Source: JOPF133 sp052144935
GTDB taxonomy: Bacteria; Acidobacteriota; Terriglobia; Bryobacterales; Bryobacteraceae
Direction: 5' to 3'
DNA: 64,000 nucleotides
NCBI GenBank assembly: GCA_052144935.1
Contig: JBKQPR010000214.1
Span: forward strand, 33,576-97,575
Part shown: piece after piece, positions 58,258-64,000 of the stretch
Layout: the number at the start of each line of letters is the position of its first letter
Position numbering within the stretch: position 1 is the stretch's first letter
Position numbers and translations under genes: made by a program
Notes under the pieces: model-generated
Told to the model about the DNA's origin: nothing
Seen by the model: only the letters and a program-made list of their open reading frames with translations
The model's database searches: none

Positions 58258-60972
58258 TCATTCTGCCGAAGCCGAACCAGCCGGAGCGGAGACCGCCGGA
58301 TCGCCGCTGCCCACCACAAAATCGCCGCCCGCGCCGATCGCCACGCGTACCCCCTCCGGCTTCTGTCCAGCGGCGATGCGGGACAGCAGTTGGCGGGAAA
58401 TCTCCGGTAGCAGCGTGTTGGTGAGGATGTTGTCCACGTTCCGCGCACCGCTTTCCACTTCGGTACACCGCCGAGCCACTTCCTCCAGCACTCTGTCGTC
58501 GTAAGTCAGCGCTACCCGGTGCGTCTCCTGCAGGCGCCGCTGGATCTTGCCCAGCTTCAACTCGATGATCTTCCGCATCGCCGCATCCGGCAGCGGGTAA
58601 TACGGGATGATCACCAGCCGGCCCAGAAATGCGGGTTTGAAAATCTTGTTCAACTCAGGCTTGAGAGCCTTCACCAGGCCCTCGGGACTGGGCGCTGTCT
58701 CGGGGTCGGCCGTCAGCTTCATGAACGTGTCCGTGGCGGCATTGGAAGTCAGGATGATGATGGTGTTTTTGAAATCGATCTGGCGGCCCTCGCCATCCTC
58801 CATCTGGCCTTTGTCGAACACCTGAAAGAACAGCTCCAGCACGTCGGGATGGGCTTTCTCCACCTCATCCAGCAGCACCACCGAATACGGCCGCCGCCGC
58901 ACGGCTTCGGTCAGCACGCCGCCTTCCCCGTAACCCACGTAACCGGGGGGCGATCCCTTGAGCGTGGAAACCGTGTGCGGCTCCTGAAACTCCGACATGT
59001 TGATGGTGATCATATTGCGCTCGCCGCCATACAGCAGGTCCGACAGCACCAGCGCCGTTTCGGTCTTCCCTACGCCGCTCGGACCGACCAGCAGGAACAC
59101 GCCCACCGGCTTGCTCGGGTCGTCCAGGCTGGCTCGCGACGTCCGGATGCGCTGGCTGATGATTTCCAGCGCATGCGATTGTCCGATGATCCGCGCGCCC
59201 AAATGCCCTTCCAGCGAGAGCACGGTGGCAATCTCATCCTTCAGCATCTTGCCCACGGGAATGCCGGTCCAGCCCGAGACCACCTCCCCCACGATCTGCG
59301 CATCCACGCAAACCCGCATCAGCGGGGTGTCGCCCTGCATGGCTTCCAATTCCGCGTTCCACTCGCCCAACTGCGCGCGCAGCGCCGACCCGTCCCGCGA
59401 CGGTGGCGTGGCCGTGCCTCCGCCAGCGCCGGCGCTTGTGGCGCCCACGCCGGCTTCCAGTTGCCCGCGAATCTGGCGGATCTTATCCACCAACCCCCGC
59501 TCCTTCTCCCAGCGCGCGTTCAACTCTTTCAACCGGGCTTCGGTGGCGGTCCGCTGCTCGCGAATCGTCTCCAGCCGTTCGCGATGGTCGGCGCCCACCG
59601 CGGCTTCGCGCTCCAGAATGCGCGTCTGCACGGCCAGATCGTCCAGCGTGCGAGTGGCGTCTTCGATGGGCGGTGGAATGGAGTTCTGCCCCAGCGCCAG
59701 CCGCGCGCAGGCCGTGTCCAGCACGCTCACCGCTTTATCCGGCAACTGGCGGTCGGGCAGGTAGCGGTGCGAGAGCTTCACCCCGGCCAGCAGTCCCTCA
59801 TCCAGAATTCGCACTGTGTGATGTTTCTCGAGCGTGGGCACCACGCCGCGCAGCATCAGCGCGCACTGCGCCTCGGAAGGCTCCTCCACTTTGACCAGTT
59901 GGAAGCGCCGGGCCAGCGCCGGGTCCTTCTCGAAGTACTTCTTGTACTCCGACCAGGTGGTTGCGGCGATGGTCCGCAGCTCGCCCCGCGCCAGGGCCGG
60001 CTTCAGCAGGTTGGCGGCATCGCCCTGGCCGGCCTGCCCGCCCGCGCCGATCATGGTGTGCGCCTCGTCGATGAACAGAATAATCGGAGTGGGAGACGAC
60101 TTCACCTCCGCAATCAGCCCCTTCAGCCGGTTCTCGAATTCGCCTTTCACCCCCGCGCCGGCCTGCAATAGCGCCAGATCGAGCGTACGCACGGTCACGT
60201 TTTTCAGAACCGGAGGAACGTCGCCCTGCACAATCCGCACAGCGAAACCCTCCACCACCGCGGTCTTTCCCACCCCGGCTTCACCCACCAGGATGGGATT
60301 GTTCTGGCGCCGCCGCGTGAGAATGTCTACCACCTGGCGGATTTCGAAATCGCGGGCCAGCACCGGGTCGATCTTGCCATGGCGGGCATTTTCGGTGAGG
60401 TTGACGGTGTACTGATCCAGATTGGGCGTCTTGCCGCTGCCTGCCGCGCGTGGGGTGTCCGCCGCCGGCTCACCCGCAGCCGCGGCCGCCGCAACGCTTT
60501 CCTGTGAGGACGCGGTGATCTGCAGGAAGTCCTTGCGCAGGCCGTCCGGCGGGATTTTCTGCAGTTCCTTGCTGAAGTCGCGGGCCATCCGGGAAAGCTC
60601 GTCGTTGGTGAGCAGGGCCAGGAGGGCCAGCCCCGAGCGGACCTTACCGGTCCCGTAGTCGATCGATCCCAGCGTCCATGCTTCCGTCAGCATCTTCAAT
60701 ACCGACGGACTGAGCGCCGGGGTGCGCGCGTTGCCCGACTTGAACTTGTCGATGCTGCGCGTCAGTTCCGCGGCCAGCCGCGATTTGTCGATCTCATAGT
60801 GCCTGGCGATGTACGCCAGGTCGCCATCGCTGGCATCGAGCATTTTCAGGAGGACATGCTCGATTTCGATGTCATAGTGGGTCCGGGAAAGACACAAGCC
60901 CGCCGCCGCTTCCAGGGCGTTGCGGGTGGGGTCGTTCAACTTTCCGATGAGCGATCGCAGGTTCTGGATCAT
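58258..60972 (-). CDS. tssH: Type VI secretion system ATPase TssH (ClpV)
   Basis: A 904-residue AAA+ disaggregase. The N-domain (residues 1-150) is of ClpN type. The first AAA module has GEAGVGKTAVVEG (Walker A) and ILFIDEAHTMIGAG (Walker B). A coiled-coil middle domain follows around residues 430-520. The second AAA module has GPSGVGKTETALV and VVLLDEVEKAHPDVLELFF. FFQVFDKGQMEDGEGR and NTIIILTSNAATDTFM distinguish ClpV from ClpB. ClpV recycles the contracted TssB/TssC sheath. No other tss gene is in the window, so the rest of the system is to the side or elsewhere. The C-terminus ends in an Ala/Ser/Pro-rich tail. Confidence 0.92.
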   Translation of the reverse strand: MIQNLRSLIGKLNDPTRNALEAAAGLCLSRTHYDIEIEHVLLKMLDASDGDLAYIARHYEIDKSRLAAELTRSIDKFKSGNARTPALSPSVLKMLTEAWTLGSIDYGTGKVRSGLALLALLTNDELSRMARDFSKELQKIPPDGLRKDFLQITASSQESVAAAAAAGEPAADTPRAAGSGKTPNLDQYTVNLTENARHGKIDPVLARDFEIRQVVDILTRRRQNNPILVGEAGVGKTAVVEGFAVRIVQGDVPPVLKNVTVRTLDLALLQAGAGVKGEFENRLKGLIAEVKSSPTPIILFIDEAHTMIGAGGQAGQGDAANLLKPALARGELRTIAATTWSEYKKYFEKDPALARRFQLVKVEEPSEAQCALMLRGVVPTLEKHHTVRILDEGLLAGVKLSHRYLPDRQLPDKAVSVLDTACARLALGQNSIPPPIEDATRTLDDLAVQTRILEREAAVGADHRERLETIREQRTATEARLKELNARWEKERGLVDKIRQIRGQLEAGVGATSAGAGGGTATPPSRDGSALRAQLGEWNAELEAMQGDTPLMRVCVDAQIVGEVVSGWTGIPVGKMLKDEIATVLSLEGHLGARIIGQSHALEIISQRIRTSRASLDDPSKPVGVFLLVGPSGVGKTETALVLSDLLYGGERNMITINMSEFQEPHTVSTLKGSPPGYVGYGEGGVLTEAVRRRPYSVVLLDEVEKAHPDVLELFFQVFDKGQMEDGEGRQIDFKNTIIILTSNAATDTFMKLTADPETAPSPEGLVKALKPELNKIFKPAFLGRLVIIPYYPLPDAAMRKIIELKLGKIQRRLQETHRVALTYDDRVLEEVARRCTEVESGARNVDNILTNTLLPEISRQLLSRIAAGQKPEGVRVAIGAGGDFVVGSGDPAVSAPAGSASAE

Positions 60973-61071
60973 AAAATAGTCCGCCTTTCAGAGGAATCAA
61001 TCATTGTACGCCCACCATAGACCGGTCCGCCCGCTCACTCGGGAGTTTTAGGTTGGCGCAAGAAATGGCGT

Positions 61072-61086
61072 CCCCCTGGAAGGGGG
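61072..61086 (-). terminator. Hairpin directly after the small ORF
   Basis: CCCCCT GGA AGGGGG is a perfect 6-base stem with a triloop, abutting the TAA of the minus-strand ORF. There is no T-run, so it is an imperfect intrinsic terminator, but its position is right. Confidence 0.4.
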
Positions 61087-61317
61087 TTACAGGCGGGTGA
61101 GGCCGATGTACGACTGGCAGAATTCATCCCAGGACCGGCCGAGTTCGTCGGCGTAGCAGGTCTCCCTGATCGGCTTGAGCGACAGCACTTGGGCAGCGGA
61201 ACAGTGGCCGGCGATGGCGGCGAACTCCTGCGGGCCGGCCGACCCAAGCGCTCCGGTCGGGCCGGTCTCGCGGTGCTGGCCTGGTTCTTCCATAACGAAC
61301 CCATTCCGGACACGCAT
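61087..61317 (-). CDS. Hypothetical small protein
   Basis: A 76-codon frame beginning MRVRNGFVMEEPGQH; the second ATG at 61293 is an alternative start. The C-terminal half (LSLKPIRETCYADELGRSWD, then EFCQSYIGLTRL) has a normal globular composition with two cysteines. I recognise no family. Support comes from its composition and from the hairpin immediately after its stop. Against it, no good RBS precedes either ATG and overlapping frames are open too. Confidence 0.3.
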   Translation of the reverse strand: MRVRNGFVMEEPGQHRETGPTGALGSAGPQEFAAIAGHCSAAQVLSLKPIRETCYADELGRSWDEFCQSYIGLTRL

Positions 61318-61855
61318 GTCCGGGAAACTCGGAGGGTTTCATTGAAACCAAAAGAGTTAACCAGGGGTGAACCGGACAGATGCGTCCGGGACTCGCTTTC
61401 TCGGGGCAAATTCGCTCTCGCGAAGCCCTTCCCGAACCTCATTGTACGCGAAGGGCAGGCTGAGTCCGGCGGCGAGGAAGCGGGCCGCGGGTTGTAAGTG
61501 GTTGCGATGGCGGGAGTTGGAGGGATGAAGAAAGTTGGTGACCTTTGTGAACGAGCTTGGGCCAGGTTACCACCCTTGGAAACCGGGCTTGCGGTAGGCG
61601 TTAAATTAAAATGATCCCGGCACCGGCGCTTTGCGACCAGGTGGAGGAACGACGCCAAGAGTTTACATAAACGCTATCAGACACAACCGGCTGGGTCTCA
61701 CCGCGCCGTCGTCTTTCCCGCACTCGTGGTCTGCGGCTGGTGAGCCTATTCTGCCCAGAACATCGCACGCCCCTTCATCTATGCGGCCACGTGAAATCCC
61801 CCGAACTGAAAACGGCGTTGTACAATAGCTACTCCGTGATGGGAGGACGGCCAAT

Positions 61856-62557
61856 ATCAAGCCTGCACGACTGCCGGTTGAGTACATTTACCTGGACGGC
61901 CCCGGTATTGAGAGCATGTACTCTCAAATAGTCGAGGCTGTGGAGACATCGCGCACAACGACAACTCAGAAGGGCCTTGCCGCGAAGGTCGGAGCGGGAT
62001 TACGGTTGAAGAACTTCCTGGTAAAGCTCCTCAGCGGTCTAGAAGGCGAGGTGTCCACTGAAGTGACGGGATCCAGAGCGCGGACTGAACAGTCGATAAG
62101 AGTACAGACGGTCGAGCACCGATTGGAGAAGCTGCTCGATTTCCTGAGGAAGTCCGGGGCGGACTACTTCTTTACCAGCCTCGCCGAGGCAAGCCGGCAC
62201 TTGCAAACGACAGATGGCCCTGTCTTCGTCAATATTCGGGACAGCTTCAACGCGCCCCAATTCTATGGGTGCGCGCTCGGCACCGAGTCGGTGAATGCCG
62301 ATGGCTACCTATTGCTTGAGAAGGGCGGAGCCGACGACTACTGCGATCGAGACGATTACTACAAACAGTCCTCGGCGGTCGTGAAGCTCTCCGCGAGTGC
62401 CAAGAAATTGAGGGCCGGAAATCCTATGGGCGCGAGCAGCCACGAAGCAGTCTTCATCCGTGGGTTTGGAGGCCGCCCTGTGCCGCTGTGCGTCTTCGGA
62501 ACCCTCAGCGGCACCTCCGACTATTTGCAGATCAATCCGTTTGCGATCTGGAAATAG
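61856..62557 (+). CDS. DUF6414-like protein with unclear start codon
   Basis: About 233 residues if translation begins near 61856. The conserved opening PVEYIYLDGPGIESMYSQI starts before the first in-frame ATG (61916), and no ATG, GTG or TTG lies between it and the stop at 61826. A GGGAGG Shine-Dalgarno at 61841-61846 is nine bases before an ATC at 61856, and a CTG lies at 61871. Later blocks (HRLEKLLDFLRKSGADYFFT; GVPVPLCV-like GGRPVPLCVFGTLSG) fit a protein type I recall as DUF6414, of unknown function and often near mobile or defence genes. It may use a rare start or have a damaged 5' end. Nothing on its activity can be said. Confidence 0.6.
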   Translation: MKPARLPVEYIYLDGPGIESMYSQIVEAVETSRTTTTQKGLAAKVGAGLRLKNFLVKLLSGLEGEVSTEVTGSRARTEQSIRVQTVEHRLEKLLDFLRKSGADYFFTSLAEASRHLQTTDGPVFVNIRDSFNAPQFYGCALGTESVNADGYLLLEKGGADDYCDRDDYYKQSSAVVKLSASAKKLRAGNPMGASSHEAVFIRGFGGRPVPLCVFGTLSGTSDYLQINPFAIWK

Positions 62558-62709
62558 TCGCAGGCTTAGGGCGGACCGTTCCCGCCGAATCAAGAGACCA
62601 ACTCGGAAATAGCCGGTTCCGACTGTCCGAGAAGGCCTCGCATTTTAAACCTGATAAAATACATTCTCGTGCCTTGCGACGCGCGAGCTGTTTTAGTGCC
62701 CGTCAAGGG

Positions 62710-63294
62710 TCAGACAAAGCGCCGCTGCTGCTGGCGCAGCTCGCCGGGATTGGGATCGTTCCATCCGAATGCGGAATAACACTGCGATGCAATGTCGATG
62801 GCGATCTCTTGGCTCCGGGAATTCAGGTCAGCAGGGGAAAGCTGCCGGGTGAATTCAGTCTTGTCCGATTTGCAGAAGGTGGATGGAGATTGGCCGGGTA
62901 CCTGAAGGTTGAGGCCGGCGATGTTGTTAAGGGCTATCGAAAGTACGGCCCTGGGTGAGAGCACGTCCTCCTCCGCCATCCTCCTGCTGAATTCGGATGC
63001 GTGAGAGATCACGCGGAGTATTTCCAGATAGTGAATGCTGCCGGAGATTTCTTTGTGCGTCAGCACCGCGCGGTTGTGGATGAACTGCCCGGTACGGAAC
63101 AGTGCCCAGCATTCACAAAGCACATTGCGATCGGTTGGGACGTCGGTTTCGCATCGGACCACCTGTAAAGACTGGTCTGCGATCAGGTCGCTATCGGGCA
63201 GGATGATGGGGTACGAAGCATTGGAGAGGCACTCGACATAGCGGGACCGCATGAACCTTTTGCAGTGTTCGAGGCTTTGAAACTGGGCTTCCAT
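62710..63294 (-). CDS. C-terminal part of an HNH-linked protein, in a shifted frame
   Basis: A 194-codon frame from an ATG at 63294. The same frame is open 51 bases further upstream, where it reads SGPYWRILIRPVCFMEAQFQ. This looks like the true start of a domain that continues with EHCKRFMRSRYVECL and CECWALFRTGQFIHNRAVLT. That start lies inside the HNH gene, so the domain was probably once joined to it. I recognise the PYWRILIRP-type block as a recurring companion domain but know no function for it. It may be expressed on its own from the ATG, by ribosomal frameshifting, or not at all. Confidence 0.5.
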   Translation of the reverse strand: MEAQFQSLEHCKRFMRSRYVECLSNASYPIILPDSDLIADQSLQVVRCETDVPTDRNVLCECWALFRTGQFIHNRAVLTHKEISGSIHYLEILRVISHASEFSRRMAEEDVLSPRAVLSIALNNIAGLNLQVPGQSPSTFCKSDKTEFTRQLSPADLNSRSQEIAIDIASQCYSAFGWNDPNPGELRQQQRRFV

Positions 63295-63742
63295 GAAGCA
63301 GACCGGGCGAATCAGAATTCTCCAATATGGCCCGCTCCAGATTCTCTTTACTAGCTAGGTCGGTATCGGGAAGGGACCTCCGCTGCCTGACAAAGAGCGT
63401 CTCCTCGGCTTCGGATGCGTCGGCAGCCGGAGGCGTCACGGCATTTGTGGACGCGTGCTCTTTCCGGCTGATCGCGTCATGCAGGGCGGTCCGCATCACC
63501 TTGACTTCGTGGGCGGTGTAGTTCTTGTGCTGGCTCGTCTTCGAGTCGTAAAGCGAATGATGCATCACGCACAGAAACGCCAGATTATCTTCTGTGTAAT
63601 TTGAGGGGTCCTGGTCGACATGGGCAACTTGTCCATGCTTCTCGGACAGATCGTGGAATAAACCAAAGCAGAGGGCGCAGCGGCGCGCGCATTTCATCAG
63701 GACCGCGGTCTCAATCTCTTGCGGCGTTCTTTTTCGATTCAT
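63191..63742 (-). CDS. HNH endonuclease-like protein, probably frameshifted at its C-terminus
   Basis: A 183-residue frame from the ATG at 63742 (MNRKRTPQEIETAVLMKCAR). The zinc/HNH region is clear: Cys22-x2-Cys25 (CARRCALCFG), AHVDQD with His41, and FLCVMHHSLYD with Cys58/His61/His62. A helical linker follows to about residue 130. From roughly residue 145 the translation turns into low-quality sequence (GLLHGSPVSKPRTLQKVHAV), while the +1 frame opens into a credible domain. This points to an indel near 63330-63345. HNH proteins of this type are found in defence and mobile regions. The nuclease domain itself seems intact. Confidence 0.65.
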   Translation of the reverse strand: MNRKRTPQEIETAVLMKCARRCALCFGLFHDLSEKHGQVAHVDQDPSNYTEDNLAFLCVMHHSLYDSKTSQHKNYTAHEVKVMRTALHDAISRKEHASTNAVTPPAADASEAEETLFVRQRRSLPDTDLASKENLERAILENSDSPGLLHGSPVSKPRTLQKVHAVPLCRVPLQCFVPHHPAR

Positions 63743-63898
63743 CCGTCCAAGGCGAATGTACCACTTTGCGTTGCTCTTCGTGGCATTCCCACCACACGTT
63801 AAAACCATCGAGCGGATGCTGTTGACCTGTTGACCTGCTATGAATCCGTGAATCACTGCGGCCTCGTTCCGGAAGGGTGCGCGACATAGAAGTGGAAA

Positions 63899-64000
63899 TC
63901 AAGCCACCCGGCGGGCGGCCCAGTAATCCTCAAAGCGGCCGTTGATTTGGCAGCATCGCAGAGCCAGGATGGCGTTTGCCCCGCGTACTGTCCAGAACAT
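63899..64000 (-). mobile_element. C-terminal end of an ISKra4-like transposase, cut by the window edge
   Basis: From the right edge, 33 codons read leftward to a TGA at 63899-63901: MFWTVRGANAILALRCCQIN, then GRFEDYWAARRVA. This ending is characteristic of ISKra4-family transposases as I remember them. Whether the element is complete cannot be seen here. Its presence next to the HNH gene suggests this end of the window is mobile or defence-like. Confidence 0.7.

Larger units (their letters stand above)
60973..61855. other. Long intergenic region with one small candidate gene
   Basis: About 880 bases upstream of tssH. It contains a candidate 76-codon gene at 61087-61317, a hairpin straight after its stop (61072-61086), and a CCGGACA/TGTCCGG hairpin (61306-61323) at its start. 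From 61324 to 61840 I see no coding sequence I would support. Promoters for tssH should lie just above 60972 but were not resolved. Confidence 0.4.

Noticed and set aside
58519..60171. 550-codon plus-strand open frame opposite tssH
   Set aside because: The Leu/Gln/His/Arg-rich translation is a mirror of ClpV; no independent motif.
61740..61931. Plus-strand ORF with start ATG at 61839 as the real start of the DUF6414-like gene
   Set aside because: That ATG is in a different frame from the conserved sequence, so it cannot provide its start.
1..64000. tRNA, rRNA or replication origin
   Set aside because: I looked for tRNA T-loop/acceptor patterns, rRNA-like stretches and DnaA-box clusters and saw none that held up; a covariance-model scan would be needed to be sure.

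Overview
The window is GC-rich chromosomal DNA from what looks like a Gram-negative environmental bacterium. Acidobacteriota of the Solibacter/Bryobacter type is my best guess. This rests on the mixture of gene families, not on a marker gene: no rRNA, tRNA or ribosomal-protein gene is visible. Dense type II toxin-antitoxin pairs, an outer-membrane beta-barrel, membrane sulfatase-like enzymes, a TssH ATPase, palindromic REP-like repeats and very long secreted repeat proteins all fit such a genome. No CRISPR array was seen.

Layout. 1-2.3 kb: the 5' end of a membrane glycosyltransferase running off the left edge, a VapBC-like pair, and a ParD antitoxin whose ParE partner is broken by two frameshifts. 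2.3-3.4 kb: a DPM1-like glycosyltransferase fused to a GtrA membrane domain. 3.7-8.2 kb: a compact minus-strand operon, FkbH / acyl carrier protein / MBOAT acyltransferase / SGNH-like protein. It has the architecture of a Dlt system with a glyceryl-loading enzyme in place of DltA. 8.4-10.8 kb, divergent: gmd (GDP-mannose 4,6-dehydratase), a second carrier protein and a GNAT-like acyltransferase. 10.8-12 kb: a membrane-anchored coiled-coil protein built from 11-residue repeats, and another VapBC pair. 12-21.8 kb: a polysaccharide deacetylase, a UDP-galactopyranose-mutase-like flavoprotein, two membrane sulfatase/phosphotransferase-like enzymes, a small membrane protein with a methyltransferase, and an FkbM methyltransferase. 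21.8-22.9 kb: a stretch of decayed gene fragments.

22.9-41.1 kb: more exopolysaccharide machinery. It holds a heparinase II/III-like lyase, a Wzx-type flippase, a radical SAM/SPASM protein, a GNAT-like protein, two GT4 glycosyltransferases, an AsnB amidotransferase, an outer-membrane beta-barrel, a second deacetylase, NAD synthetase, a polyprenyl glycosylphosphotransferase (the priming enzyme) and a multi-pass membrane protein. 41.6-53.1 kb: a three-gene operon of large secreted proteins (627, 461 and about 2753 aa) with collagen-like and two-cysteine repeats. 53.3-57.8 kb: an overlapping operon of a sugar-nucleotide 6-dehydrogenase, a second AsnB and a GT4 enzyme. 58.3-61 kb: a lone type VI secretion ATPase (tssH). 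61-64 kb: an accessory end with a small ORF, a DUF6414-like gene that lacks a normal start codon, an HNH-nuclease gene split by a frameshift, and the tail of an ISKra4-like transposase at the right edge.

Most of the window therefore seems to build, decorate (acyl, amide, deacetyl and methyl groups) and export a surface polysaccharide. Sugar nucleotides (GDP-deoxyhexose, GDP- or UDP-uronic acid) are made locally, the chain is started on undecaprenyl phosphate, extended by several GTs and flipped by Wzx. No Wza/Wzc pair or clear Wzy polymerase is in view. Toxin-antitoxin pairs, gene relics and REP palindromes mark this as a patchwork region. Assignments are by eye from translated sequence and remembered family signatures; no database search was possible.
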